Source: Streptomyces sp. NBC_00620 (GTDB lineage: Bacteria; Actinomycetota; Actinomycetes; Streptomycetales; Streptomycetaceae). Taken from it: DNA of 64,000 nucleotides. A program made the translations under genes and the position numbers. A model generated the notes under the pieces. It was not told the origin of the DNA and did no database searches. It saw only the letters and a list, made by a program, of their open reading frames with translations. Shown in pieces: positions 8,800 through 19,307 of this stretch (position 1 is its first letter; every line of letters begins with the position of its first letter). The stretch lies in assembly GCF_026341825.1 (NCBI RefSeq), contig NZ_JAPENY010000001.1, positions 1,984,001-2,048,000 on the forward strand. Direction: 5' to 3'.

Positions 8800-9180
8800 T
8801 CAGTCCTTGCCGTCGGGCAGGACGACGTTGAGCGCCCAGGACACGATCGAGATGATCAGGCCGCCCAGGACCGCGGTCCAGAAGCCGTCGACGTGGAAAC
8901 TCAGGTCGAGCTTGTCGGCCAGCCATGAGGTGAGCAGCAGCATCAGGGCGTTGACCACCAGGGTGATCAGACCGAGCGTGAGGATGAAGAGCGGGAAGGT
9001 CAGCACCTTCACGAGGGGCTTGACCAGGAAGTTCACCAGGCCGAACACCAGTGCCACGAGCAGAAGTGTGCCGATCTTCTTCCAGGTGTTGTCACCGGTC
9101 AGGGTGATCTTGTCCAGCACCCAGACGGCGATGGCGAGGGCCCCCGCGTTGGCGATCGTCTTGACTACGAAATTCTTCAT
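8800..9180 (-). CDS. Four-helix membrane protein of the phage holin superfamily IV type (PF04020-like)
   Basis: A 126-residue integral membrane protein with four hydrophobic segments and the family's central FGLVNFLVKPLVKVLTFP stretch. The name comes from a mycobacteriophage holin, but chromosomal members are common membrane proteins of unknown role, and nothing phage-like is nearby. ATG at 9180 chosen (MKNFVVKTIANAG); the frame is open upstream without domain sequence. First gene of the operon with the LMW phosphatase and PLP lyase. Confidence 0.82.
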   Translation of the reverse strand: MKNFVVKTIANAGALAIAVWVLDKITLTGDNTWKKIGTLLLVALVFGLVNFLVKPLVKVLTFPLFILTLGLITLVVNALMLLLTSWLADKLDLSFHVDGFWTAVLGGLIISIVSWALNVVLPDGKD

Positions 9181-9261
9181 GTGTCTGATCGTGGCAGAAG
9201 AGATCGACTGGCGAGCGCGGCTGTGGACAGAGCAGACGGCGTACGAGAGCGGACGAGGACG

Positions 9262-9579
9262 ATGAAGGCATTCCGGCTGGATGAACTGGAGGCGGAACGC
9301 GCCGCCAACGACGGCGCCTACCTGCAGTTTCTGCGCGAGCGGAACATGTCGGTCGGCCTCTACGCGCTCGACGCGGGCGATCAGGACCCGCAGCGGCCGC
9401 ACCAGCAGGACGAGGTGTACTTCATCGTGAGCGGACGTGCCTCGATCACGGTCGGCCTGGAGACCACGCAGGTGGCGCGCGGCAGCGTCGTCTACGTACC
9501 CGCGGGGGTCGCCCACAAGTTCCATCACATCACCGAGGACCTGCGGGTTCTGGTGGTGTTCTCTCCGCCCGAGAGCTGA
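9262..9579 (+). CDS. Small cupin-domain protein
   Basis: A 105-residue single cupin barrel. Metal-site candidates are in motif 1 (PHQQDEVYFIVSG) and motif 2 (PAGVAHKFHH). Such small cupins serve as enzymes, sugar isomerases or effector-binding proteins, and no role can be assigned here. ATG at 9262 preceded by GAGCGGACGAGGAC. It is divergent from the membrane-protein operon, and the 81-base spacer between them holds a DnaA-box-like TGTGGACAG (9222-9230). Confidence 0.85.
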   Translation: MKAFRLDELEAERAANDGAYLQFLRERNMSVGLYALDAGDQDPQRPHQQDEVYFIVSGRASITVGLETTQVARGSVVYVPAGVAHKFHHITEDLRVLVVFSPPES

Positions 9580-9592
9580 CCTCCGTCTCAGG

Positions 9593-9607
9593 GTTCCCTA
9601 GGGGAAC
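9593..9607 (+). terminator. Small hairpin after the cupin gene
   Basis: GTTCCC-TAG-GGGAAC, six-bp perfect stem 13 bases after the cupin stop. Weak on its own, plausible as a terminator or processing site. Confidence 0.4.
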
Positions 9608-9741
9608 GGTCAGGGAGGAACAAGGGATGCGAGGCCTCCGCCGGGCCTCTCCCGGCCCTAGCATCGAGTGCGAGACATCAGAGAACCCGGAATCAGTGCC
9701 CCGGACTTGGGGCGACGGGCGGAGAGGCAAGGACAAGGGCG

Positions 9742-9954
9742 ATGCGAGAGATCTTCAACGGGATGCCGTGGTGGGTGAAGTGGGTCGCGGTGCCGGTCAT
9801 CGCCCTCGTGGTGTTCGGCGGCCTGATAGCGACCGTCGTCGGCTTCGTCATCGGTCTGCTCTTCAAGGCGCTGATCTTCGTCGCGCTGGTCGGCGGACTG
9901 ATCTACGTCGTGCGGAAATTCACGACGAGCTCGTCGTCGCGCAGCGACTGGTGA
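9742..9954 (+). CDS. Small two-helix membrane protein (DUF5326-like)
   Basis: A 70-residue protein with amphipathic N-terminus (MREIFNGMPWWVKWV), two hydrophobic segments (about 13-35 and 38-58) and a basic, serine-rich tail. From memory it matches a streptomycete family of unknown function (DUF5326) found just upstream of ssgR-ssgA. The start has a weak purine-rich site. Possibly a membrane regulator or assembly factor; no function is established. Confidence 0.78.
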   Translation: MREIFNGMPWWVKWVAVPVIALVVFGGLIATVVGFVIGLLFKALIFVALVGGLIYVVRKFTTSSSSRSDW

Positions 9955-10019
9955 GGCGTGAGTGACGCGTGAGCGGGCGAGCGATCGGTAACGGGTGAAC
10001 CCGTAAAGGGAAGCCGAGG

Positions 10020-10042
10020 TTCCCTCGGGCGAGGGAAGTTTT
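10020..10042 (+). terminator. Hairpin with short T run after the small membrane protein
   Basis: TTCCCTC-GGGC-GAGGGAA stem-loop followed by GTTTT, 65 bases past the stop codon. It insulates the small gene from ssgR. Confidence 0.65.
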
Positions 10043-10179
10043 CCGGCGGGGCCGTCTGCGAGCGGTGGCGGGCGGTTAAAGTCCGGAAGCTCGACGCGGG
10101 GTCGACCCCGCGGGCAGCGCACACTTCCCTCCCGTGTCCCCCCGCACGGGCGGTTCCCCTCGCGCTCAGGGAGTGCCCC

Positions 10180-11205
10180 TTGGCCACGGTTGACACCGCA
10201 CCCGCAACCTCGCACGCTGCACCCGTCCAGCGATCCGGCGCTCCCGCTGGGTCACGCGTCCCGCCGGCCCAGCCACGCACATCGCCCGCAGAGGCGCACC
10301 TGGCACAGGCTTCGCCGGCAGAGGCGCACGGCGCAGGGGCCCCGACCGCCGAGGCAGACACTCCGCCAGCGGGGACGCGGACCCCGCCCGAGGCCGCACA
10401 CGCCCTGCTCTCGGGGTCACGAACGCCCCCGGCAGAGGCCGCGCCCCTGGAGCCGCACCCCACGACCCTCATCGGCTCCGTGCAGCGGGCGATGCGCCTT
10501 CTGGAGGCCGTCTCGGCGCGCGAGCACGGAGCGCCCGCCAAGCAACTGGCCCGGGAGGCAGGACTCGCGCTGCCGACGGCGTACCACCTGCTGCGCACTC
10601 TGGCCCACGAGGGCTATCTACGCCGCGAGAAGGGGCTGTTCTTCCTCGGCGAGGCCGCCGAGCGGTTGAGCAGCAGCGGGGCCCAGCAGAAACGTCGCAG
10701 CACGATGAGCGACGCGCTCGCACACTGGCGCGATTCGATCGGTGTACCGGTGTACTACGCGACGTACCGCGACGGCGAGATCGAGATCATGTGCGTCGCC
10801 GACAGCCCGGGCAATCCCGCGGTCGAGGAGTGGGCCGACTTCCGTGAGACCGGGCACGCCCACGCGATCGGGCAGTGCCTGTTGTCGCAGCTGGACGAGA
10901 AGGCCCGCAGGGATCACCTCGACCGCTATCCAGTGCAGTCGATCACTCCGTACACGGTGCGCGACAGCGACAGCCTGTTGCGGCGCCTGGAGCGCGTCGG
11001 CCGGATGGAGCCCGTGATCGAACGGCAGGAGTACGCGCTGGGCACGGTCTGCGCTGCGATTCCCATCACGGCCGGTACCACCGCGTCGACCATGGCCATC
11101 TCCGTACCGTCGCATCAGGCCGACCGACTGCTCCCCGCCGCGCGCCGGTTGCAGGGCGAAATCGGCAGGCTGCTAGGGACACTCGCCATCTCTATCAGTA
11201 TCTGA
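10180..11205 (+). CDS. ssgR: SsgR, IclR family activator of ssgA
   Basis: IclR-type regulator directly upstream of ssgA. In S. coelicolor SsgR is required for ssgA transcription and so for sporulation-specific division. The winged helix domain starts near residue 97 (LIGSVQRAMRLLEAVSARE, then LALPTAYHLLRTLA), and an IclR effector domain follows at about 160-335. Residues 1-95 form an Ala/Pro/Glu-rich extension with SPAEAH repeats, unusual because the known protein is, from memory, about 241 residues. I see no ATG or GTG between the extension and the domain. The start is a TTG at 10180 preceded by AGGGAG. The extension may be real or the start may be misplaced. Confidence 0.9.
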   Translation: MATVDTAPATSHAAPVQRSGAPAGSRVPPAQPRTSPAEAHLAQASPAEAHGAGAPTAEADTPPAGTRTPPEAAHALLSGSRTPPAEAAPLEPHPTTLIGSVQRAMRLLEAVSAREHGAPAKQLAREAGLALPTAYHLLRTLAHEGYLRREKGLFFLGEAAERLSSSGAQQKRRSTMSDALAHWRDSIGVPVYYATYRDGEIEIMCVADSPGNPAVEEWADFRETGHAHAIGQCLLSQLDEKARRDHLDRYPVQSITPYTVRDSDSLLRRLERVGRMEPVIERQEYALGTVCAAIPITAGTTASTMAISVPSHQADRLLPAARRLQGEIGRLLGTLAISISI

Positions 11206-11304
11206 AAACTCACTCCTTGTGATCTGCCGTGTACGTTGAGCAAGATTTCAGCAGTGTCAGGGGGACTATTCCTGGCCAGTCGACGGCAAACGGCGGGGTA
11301 GGCG

Positions 11305-11742
11305 ATGCGCGAGTCGGTGCAGGCAGAGGTCATGATGAGCTTCCTCGTGTCGGAGGAGCTTTCCTTCCGCATTCCGGTGGAGCTGCGATACGAGACCTGT
11401 GATCCGTATGCCGTGCGGCTGACCTTTCATTTGCCCGGTGACGCGCCCGTGACCTGGGCGTTCGGGCGGGAGTTGCTGGTCGACGGCGTGGGCCGGCCGT
11501 GTGGCGACGGTGATGTGCACATCGCGCCCGCCGACCCGGACGCGTTCGGCGAGGTGCTGATCCGGCTTCAAGTGGGCGGCGATCACGCGCTGTTCCGGTC
11601 CGGGGCGGCGCCGCTCGTGGCGTTCCTCGACCGTACGGACAAGCTCGTGCCGCTCGGGCAGGAGCGTTCCCTCGCGGACTTCGACACACATCTCGACGAG
11701 GCGCTGGACCGCATCCTGGCGGAGGAGCAGAGCGCGGGCTGA
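11305..11742 (+). CDS. ssgA: SsgA, sporulation-specific cell division activator
   Basis: SsgA controls septum-site marking and peptidoglycan processing in aerial hyphae; it is the founding member of the actinomycete SsgA-like proteins. The product is 145 residues from the ATG at 11305 (MRESVQAEVMMSFLV), or about 135 from the inner ATG at 11335, which matches the length usually quoted. Family core visible: FRIPVELRYE, DPYAVRLTFHLPG, VTWAFGRELL and DRTDKLVPLG. It lies 99 bases downstream of ssgR, its activator, and this spacer should contain the SsgR-dependent promoter. It converges with the YibE/F gene. Confidence 0.96.
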   Translation: MRESVQAEVMMSFLVSEELSFRIPVELRYETCDPYAVRLTFHLPGDAPVTWAFGRELLVDGVGRPCGDGDVHIAPADPDAFGEVLIRLQVGGDHALFRSGAAPLVAFLDRTDKLVPLGQERSLADFDTHLDEALDRILAEEQSAG

Positions 11743-11865
11743 AGCGCCTTCGATGCCCCCATGTGGAGTAACGCTTCCTCAAGTGGTCACGGTCTCGGCC
11801 ACCGGAACTCGGCACGAGCGGACGGGCCGCGGGACCGGGCCAAGTCGTCGGAGCGCCGGGCGACT

Positions 11866-13356
11866 TCAGTGCTTGCGGCGGCGACCTTTCCCGCTCCGTA
11901 CCGGCGTCCTGGCCCCCACCGGCTCAGTAGGGGCGGTGGGAGCCTCCGGTCGGCCGGCCGGAGCCCCGGGGCGGTCGGCCGAGACCACCAGGGCGGCCAG
12001 CAGGGTGGTGACCGGTACCGCGGCGACCAGGCCGATCGAGCCGACCAGCGTGCGCACGATCTCCTCGGCGACCAGTTCGCTGTTGGCGACCGTGCCCACG
12101 CTGCTCTCCGCGATCGAGAAGAGCAGCAGCAGCGGCAGCGCCGCGCCCGCGTACGCCAGGACGAGCGTGTTGACGACCGAGGCGATGTGGTCGCGGCCGA
12201 TGCGGATGCCCGCGCGGTACAGCCCGCGCCAGCCCATCGAAGGGTTCGCCTCGTGCAGTTCCCAGACCGCGGAGGTCTGCGTCACCGTCACGTCGTCGAG
12301 CACACCGAGCGAACCGATGATGATGCCCGCGAGCAGCAGACCGCTCATGTCGATGGACGGATACAGGCCGTGGATCAGACCGGTGTTGTCGTCGGTGTTC
12401 CCGGTGAGCGACGCCCAGTCGATGAACCCGGAGCCGAGCAGCCCGATCAGCAGCAGCGAGAGCAGCGTGCCGATCACCGCCACCGAGGTCCGGGCCGACA
12501 GGCCATGGCACATGTAGAGCGCGATCAGCATGATGGCGCTGGATCCGACGACCGCCACGACCAGCGGGTTCGAGCCCTGCAGGATCGCGGGCAGGATGAA
12601 GAGCGTCAGGATCATGAAGCTGACGGCCAGCGCGATCAGCGCCATGACGCCGCGCATCCGCCCCACGACCACGACGACCAGCGCGAAGATCCCGGCGAGC
12701 ACCGTCATCGGGATCCTGCGGTTCACATCGGTGACCGAGTACTGCAAGTCCTTGGGCGCGGAGGGCTCGTACGCGACCACGACCTTCTGGCCCTCGTGCA
12801 ACTGGCGTGACTGGTCCGGCTGGACGATCTCGGTGAACGTACGGCCCTTGTCGTCGCCGGTGTCGACCCGGATCGTCGCCTTCTTGCAGTCGCCCGTCGC
12901 CTGCTGCTGCGCGGAGGAGCCCTCGGCGGTGGAGGTGTCGCCGGTCGGGGTCTCCCCCGAGGCGTTCACGGAATCGCAGTCCACCTTGTCGACCTTGGTG
13001 ACCGTCGCCTGCTGGGTCTGCCGGTCGAAACCGACACCGGTGCGCTCGTGCCCCGGGGCGCCGCCCGGCCAGAGCACCACGAGACCCACGACGACCGCGG
13101 CGGCGAAGGGGATCAGCACCGCGCCGATGACCTTGCGCAGATGCTTGGAGACGGGAGCGGCGGGGCCATGGCTGTGACTGTGCGAGTGTCCGTGGCCGTC
13201 GCCCGGTCCGTGCCCACCACCGGACCCCTGCCCGCCGCCCGGCCTTTGACCGTCGCCGGGTCCTCCGCCGCCCGGACCGTGTCCGTGGCCGTCGCCGGGA
13301 CCATGTCCGTGGGGCGGCTCGGACGGCGGAATCGGGGGCTGCTGCATCGTGGTCAC
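11866..13356 (-). CDS. YibE/F-like multi-pass membrane protein with His/Gly-rich N-terminus
   Basis: About 496 residues. Residues 1-65 are a Gly/His/Pro-rich repeat tail (GHGPGDGHGHG, HSHSHSH). One helix (residues ~78-95) is followed by an extracytoplasmic region and then a YibE/F-type core of seven or eight helices. The tail probably lies in the cytoplasm and could bind Zn, Ni or Cu, though no metal function is known for the family. Start chosen at the GTG 13356; an ATG at 13347 is equally possible. The gene is divergent from the thiC riboswitch. A short KGRRRKH basic C-terminus ends the protein. Confidence 0.8.
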   Translation of the reverse strand: MTTMQQPPIPPSEPPHGHGPGDGHGHGPGGGGPGDGQRPGGGQGSGGGHGPGDGHGHSHSHSHGPAAPVSKHLRKVIGAVLIPFAAAVVVGLVVLWPGGAPGHERTGVGFDRQTQQATVTKVDKVDCDSVNASGETPTGDTSTAEGSSAQQQATGDCKKATIRVDTGDDKGRTFTEIVQPDQSRQLHEGQKVVVAYEPSAPKDLQYSVTDVNRRIPMTVLAGIFALVVVVVGRMRGVMALIALAVSFMILTLFILPAILQGSNPLVVAVVGSSAIMLIALYMCHGLSARTSVAVIGTLLSLLLIGLLGSGFIDWASLTGNTDDNTGLIHGLYPSIDMSGLLLAGIIIGSLGVLDDVTVTQTSAVWELHEANPSMGWRGLYRAGIRIGRDHIASVVNTLVLAYAGAALPLLLLFSIAESSVGTVANSELVAEEIVRTLVGSIGLVAAVPVTTLLAALVVSADRPGAPAGRPEAPTAPTEPVGARTPVRSGKGRRRKH

Positions 13357-13433
13357 CGACCGATCATCGCAAGAACGGACAGGGCCCACTGTTCAGCGCG
13401 CCCGATGTGACGCTAGCGTGGAGGCACCTTTGC

Positions 13434-15379
<1,946 letters not shown>

Positions 15380-15487
15380 GGTCGCGCGTACGAGGGGTGT
15401 GGTGGCCGGGGTCGTCCGATGCGCGGAGTTGTGCGCGTATGTGTATCGGACGGCTCCGGTGCCGGGTTCTCTCGGCAGACTGGGCGC

Positions 15488-16894
15488 ATGACATCCACAT
15501 CCATGAGCAAGGGTGCCAATCTTCCCGTCGAGGCCGGGGCCGTACACGTGGTGCTCGGCTGGTCCGGGGGGTCCGGTGCGCCGGACGCCGATGCCTCCGC
15601 GCTGCTGCTCGGTGCGGGTGGACGGGTGCGGGACGACGGGGACTTCGTCTTCTACAACCAGGCGCAGCACGCCTCCCGTGCCGTACGTCATCTCGGGAAG
15701 CGGCAGGACGCCGGGGCCACGACGGACACGGTCGAGGTGGACCTGCGTGCCCTGGAGCCGGACATCGAGAGGGTCGTCCTGTGCGCCTCGGCCGACGGGG
15801 GCACCTTCGGTGAGCTGTCCGGGCTGACGCTGCGGCTGCTCGATGCCGGTACGCGGGACGAGCTCGCGTACTTCGAGATGGAGGCCACGACGGAGACGGC
15901 GTTCATCGGTGGTGAGCTGTATCTGCGGGGTGGTCGGTGGAAGTTCCGTGCGGTCGGACAGGGGTATGCGTCCGGACTCGCGGGCCTGGCCACCGACTTC
16001 GGGATCAGTGTGGACGAGGAGCCTGAGGCCGCCGTAGCCTCGCCGACCGTCGCCCCGGCGGCCGCTCCGGCTCCCACGCCTGCGCCAACGCCCTCAGCCC
16101 CCGCACCCCCTCCGCAGAGCAGCCCCCGCCTCACCAAGGGCGAGGAGCAGCTGCCCCTGGACATGCGCAAGCGGCTCTCCCTGCGCAAGGAGCAGGTGGC
16201 GGTCAGTCTGAAGAAGCACGGCGCGGCGGGGGTCAGGGCGCGCGTCATTCTGGTCCTCGACGCCTCCGGATCCATGTCAGGGCTGTACTACAAGGGCGTC
16301 GTGGCCGACGTAGTGGAACGGATGGTCGCGGTCGCCGCGGAGTTGGACGACGACGGGGTGATGCAGGCATGGACGTTCGCGTCCCACGCCGCCCGGCTGC
16401 CGGATCTGAGCCCGGGGGAACTGCCGGAGTGGCTGGAGCTTCATGTCCGGGTCGGTGAACTGACCCTGTTCCGGCGGAGCAAGAAGCCACGCAAGGGTCT
16501 GCGGCCGGGGCAGGTGGACATGCGGGCGGTCGGCATCCAGAACGAGGAGCAGAAGGTGATCGCCGAGGTCCGTGCGTACGTCCGCGAGCACCCGGCCGCC
16601 GATCCCACACTGGTGCTGTTCTTCTCCGACGGCGGTGTCTACCGCAACAAGGAGATCGAGAAGGAGCTGCGGGAGGCGGTGGAGGAGCCGGTCTTCTGGC
16701 AGTTCGTGGGCTTGGGCCGGTCCAACTACGGCGTGCTGGAGCGGTTCGACGAGCTGCCGGGCAGGCGCGTCGACAACGTGGGGTTCTTCGCCGTCGACGA
16801 CATCGCCGGCCTTCCGGACCCGGAGTTGTACGACCGGCTGCTGTCCCAGTTCCCGGGCTGGGTGACCGCGGCGCGACAGCTGGGCATCGTCTGA
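15488..16894 (+). CDS. TerD-domain plus von Willebrand factor A-domain protein
   Basis: A 468-residue cytoplasmic protein joining two modules. The N-terminal TerD/CABP domain (about 8-180) has [15 protein letters not shown] and DFVFYNQ, the pattern of the Ca2+-binding tellurite-resistance family. A Pro/Ala linker (185-220) follows, then a vWA domain with a complete MIDAS start DASGSMS at residue 258 and a Ser/Thr-Asp-Gly stretch (FFSDGGVY). TerD and vWA proteins usually come as separate genes in ter clusters; here they are fused and stand alone. ATG at 15488 chosen, as the preceding frame lacks domain sequence. Ligand and partners unknown. Followed by a strong terminator. Confidence 0.88.
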   Translation: MTSTSMSKGANLPVEAGAVHVVLGWSGGSGAPDADASALLLGAGGRVRDDGDFVFYNQAQHASRAVRHLGKRQDAGATTDTVEVDLRALEPDIERVVLCASADGGTFGELSGLTLRLLDAGTRDELAYFEMEATTETAFIGGELYLRGGRWKFRAVGQGYASGLAGLATDFGISVDEEPEAAVASPTVAPAAAPAPTPAPTPSAPAPPPQSSPRLTKGEEQLPLDMRKRLSLRKEQVAVSLKKHGAAGVRARVILVLDASGSMSGLYYKGVVADVVERMVAVAAELDDDGVMQAWTFASHAARLPDLSPGELPEWLELHVRVGELTLFRRSKKPRKGLRPGQVDMRAVGIQNEEQKVIAEVRAYVREHPAADPTLVLFFSDGGVYRNKEIEKELREAVEEPVFWQFVGLGRSNYGVLERFDELPGRRVDNVGFFAVDDIAGLPDPELYDRLLSQFPGWVTAARQLGIV

Positions 16895-16920
16895 CCCGCG
16901 TACGAGCGGCCCGGCCCGGG

Positions 16921-16951
16921 CCGGGCCCGCGCCGGTGCGGCGCGGGCCCGG
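16921..16951. terminator. Bidirectional terminator between convergent genes
   Basis: A 13-bp perfect G/C stem (16921-16933 with 16939-16951), five-base loop, lying 26 bases after the TerD-vWA stop and 43 bases beyond the end of the minus-strand gene. Confidence 0.8.
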
Positions 16952-16994
16952 TTCTCCGTCACGCGACCGTCCCCGGATGTCGGCGTACCGGGGG

Positions 16995-17855
16995 TCACTC
17001 CGGCTGGTGTTCAGGCCCTCCGAAGTCCGGGCTCGAGAAGTCCGGGCTGGAGTAGCTGGGCCGTGGGCCTGCCGCCGGGCCGCCGTCGGGGCTGCTGAAC
17101 CCCGGCCGGTTGTAGCCGAGTTGCGGCATGCGGCTGATCGGCGTGGGCGACGTACGACCCATTGCCGCCGCACCCGGATCCGCGAGTGCCTCCCTGAGGA
17201 ACGGCAGGATGCCGCGCGCCAGCAGGGCATCGCGCCAGGCTTCCCTGGCCCGGGCGACCTGTTCGTCGAGCTCGCCGCGCGCTCCGGCCTGGAGCGAGGA
17301 CGAGCCGTTGCGCAGTGCCGTGAGGAGCAGTCCGACCGCGGCGACCAGAATCGCGACCGCCGTGACCGCGCCGAAGACCCACCCGGTGGTCAGGAGGGTC
17401 TTGGCGAACGCCGGCTCGGGGTCGAGCATCTTCAGGATGTACCCCACGAGCAGGAAGATCGCCGCGGCTGTGCCGGCGAGGACGGGGGCGAGCACCGCGA
17501 CGACGGCGATGGCGCCCGCTCCGGCTGTCTCGGTGACCTCCCCCACGGTGGCGGCGAGCCCCATCGCGCTCGAGCCCGGCTCCGCGGAGCCGGCCTCCTC
17601 GCGAACGGGCGGGGTGGTCGGCGCCGGATGGCGCAGTTCCTCACGGACCTTCACGTAGTGCTGGTACTCGGCCGTCGCGGCCGCCGTGATGAGCGCGGTG
17701 GCGTTGAGTGCCATGGTGCGCAGTTGTTCCGGGTTGAGCCGCTGGCCGACAGCGGCGAGTTCCGGGCGGTGTGGTGCGGAGCGCAGCGCCTCATCGAGGA
17801 TCCGCTCGTATTCCTGGCGGTCCTCGCTCAGCAGGTGCTGCGGAACGCTGTTCAT
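16995..17855 (-). CDS. Uncharacterised membrane protein with soluble flanks
   Basis: A 286-residue protein I do not recognise. Residues 1-75 are soluble and helical (SEDRQEYERILDEAL, then NPEQLRTMALNATALI). Three hydrophobic segments lie at about 100-180. A charged helix follows, then a Pro/Ser-rich disordered tail with repeated SSPDF-like blocks. I chose ATG 17855 because GGGGG lies six bases upstream; ATG 17861 is two codons longer. It stands alone between convergent terminators on its left and a spacer on its right. Role unknown. Confidence 0.7.
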   Translation of the reverse strand: MNSVPQHLLSEDRQEYERILDEALRSAPHRPELAAVGQRLNPEQLRTMALNATALITAAATAEYQHYVKVREELRHPAPTTPPVREEAGSAEPGSSAMGLAATVGEVTETAGAGAIAVVAVLAPVLAGTAAAIFLLVGYILKMLDPEPAFAKTLLTTGWVFGAVTAVAILVAAVGLLLTALRNGSSSLQAGARGELDEQVARAREAWRDALLARGILPFLREALADPGAAAMGRTSPTPISRMPQLGYNRPGFSSPDGGPAAGPRPSYSSPDFSSPDFGGPEHQPE

Positions 17856-18043
17856 CTGCATCCCCCGATGCTCCGTAGGGCTGATGGCTCGCACGCTGAC
17901 GAGCCGTTGGGCAGAAACGGAGGGGAGCCTGCTACGGATAGTCCGATGGTAGAGCGGTGACGGCACGCCGTGACAGGGGGTTTCCAGAAATTGCCCCCTG
18001 GCCAGCGCAGTCCTCCGTGGGGGGACGCCTGCCCGTTGAACCC

Positions 18044-19105
18044 TCAGTTATCCAATGGCAGTTGCTGGACCAGCAGTTTTCCGGCCATGGTCACGCCGCC
18101 GTCCATCGCGATGGCCAGTCCGTCGGCGTAGAGATGCGGACCTTCGACGATGGGGCCCGTACTGTCTTCGCCGTCCTCCGAGCCCACTTCGCCGAGCAGG
18201 TACGGGATGGGGCTGTGGCCGTGGACGATGCGCGTGCCGCCGTATGCGTCCAGGAGGGAGAGTACGGCCTCGGCGCCGCCGTCGTCGCGGAAGGCGAAGC
18301 GCTTGGTGAACTTGCGGAACAGGTCCCAGCACTCGTCCGCGTCGTTGCGGGTGAGGGTTTCGCGGATGGTGTCGTTGAGCGCCTCGATCGAGTCGCCGTA
18401 GTCGAGGTAGGCGGTGGTGTCGGAGTGCACCAGGAGGTGTCCGTCGACCAGCTCCATGGCGTCCAGGCGGGCCATCCACTGCAGATGATGATCCTGGAGA
18501 CGGTCCATGTCGGTCTTCTGGCCGCCGTTGAGCAGCCAGGCGGCCTGGAAGGTGGCGGTGCCCGCGCCGGAGTTGACGGGGGTGTCGCCGAAGCGCTTGG
18601 CGCCGAGCAGCAGCAGCTCGTGGTTGCCCATCAGCGCCTTGCAGTAGCCGCCGGCCGCGGCCGCCTCGGCGGACAGCCGCATCACCAGGTCGATCACGCC
18701 GATGCCGTCCGGGCCGCGGTCGGTGAAGTCGCCGAGGAACCACAGGCGCGCGGTCCCGGCGGACCAGTTGCCCGCGGAGTCGATGAGGCCCTGCTCCTGG
18801 AGCGCGGCGACGAGCTGGTCGAGATAGCCGTGCACATCGCCTACGACGTACAGCGGCCCCGGTCCGTCGGTGGTCTCCGGAGCGGCGGGGTCAACGGCGA
18901 TCTGAACCGTGTCACCCCGGTTGATGACCGGCAGATCACGTCGCGTGGGCGTGTAGCCCTCGGGCTCCTCACCGGGTCCCGCACCCTCGTCGGGTGGCGT
19001 GTTCTGTGCGTACGGACCGGTCTCGTGGACGTACGCGGGCACCCGGAAGTCGCGCAGCGTCGCCGCCCGCGCCAGCTCGGGTCCCTGACCGGCCCCCTGA
19101 GTCAT
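18044..19105 (-). CDS. Calcineurin-like metallophosphoesterase
   Basis: A 353-residue predicted two-metal phosphoesterase. Family motifs in order: GDVHG (89-93), GDFTDRG (125-131), GNHE (160-163) and a late GHSP supplying the last His. The layout resembles PrpE/serine-threonine phosphatase-like enzymes such as diadenosine tetraphosphatase, but the substrate is unknown. Residues 1-70 form a variable extension. Start ATG at 19105 is supported by GGAGGGG nine bases upstream. Neighbours give no functional hint. Confidence 0.88.
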   Translation of the reverse strand: MTQGAGQGPELARAATLRDFRVPAYVHETGPYAQNTPPDEGAGPGEEPEGYTPTRRDLPVINRGDTVQIAVDPAAPETTDGPGPLYVVGDVHGYLDQLVAALQEQGLIDSAGNWSAGTARLWFLGDFTDRGPDGIGVIDLVMRLSAEAAAAGGYCKALMGNHELLLLGAKRFGDTPVNSGAGTATFQAAWLLNGGQKTDMDRLQDHHLQWMARLDAMELVDGHLLVHSDTTAYLDYGDSIEALNDTIRETLTRNDADECWDLFRKFTKRFAFRDDGGAEAVLSLLDAYGGTRIVHGHSPIPYLLGEVGSEDGEDSTGPIVEGPHLYADGLAIAMDGGVTMAGKLLVQQLPLDN

Positions 19106-19272
19106 CGACCCCTCCACCACCATCGCGCCGCATCTGCACCGGATCGGACTGCCTGGTCGCAGCGGCCCGCGGTGTCGTGGGCCCATCATAGGAATGCGGA
19201 TCGCGCCATGTGATGACCCAGGGGTGGTGAATCGGGGCAGGAGCCCAGTTCACCGGGGTTTTTGCCCGAATT

Positions 19273-19299
19273 GGGCGGGGCTTTCCCCGCCCTTTCTTT
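19273..19299. terminator. Hairpin after the LacI-type gene
   Basis: GGGCGGGG-CTTT-CCCCGCCC stem (19273-19280 with 19285-19292), followed on the plus strand by TTTCTTT. It lies just beyond the end of the minus-strand LacI gene and can serve either strand. Confidence 0.65.
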
Positions 19300-19307
19300 A
19301 CCGGGCG

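Noticed and set aside
8800..9180. Holin-like gene as a sign of a prophage
   Set aside because: Only the fold name is phage-derived; neighbours are a phosphatase and a metabolic lyase in one operon, with no phage genes.
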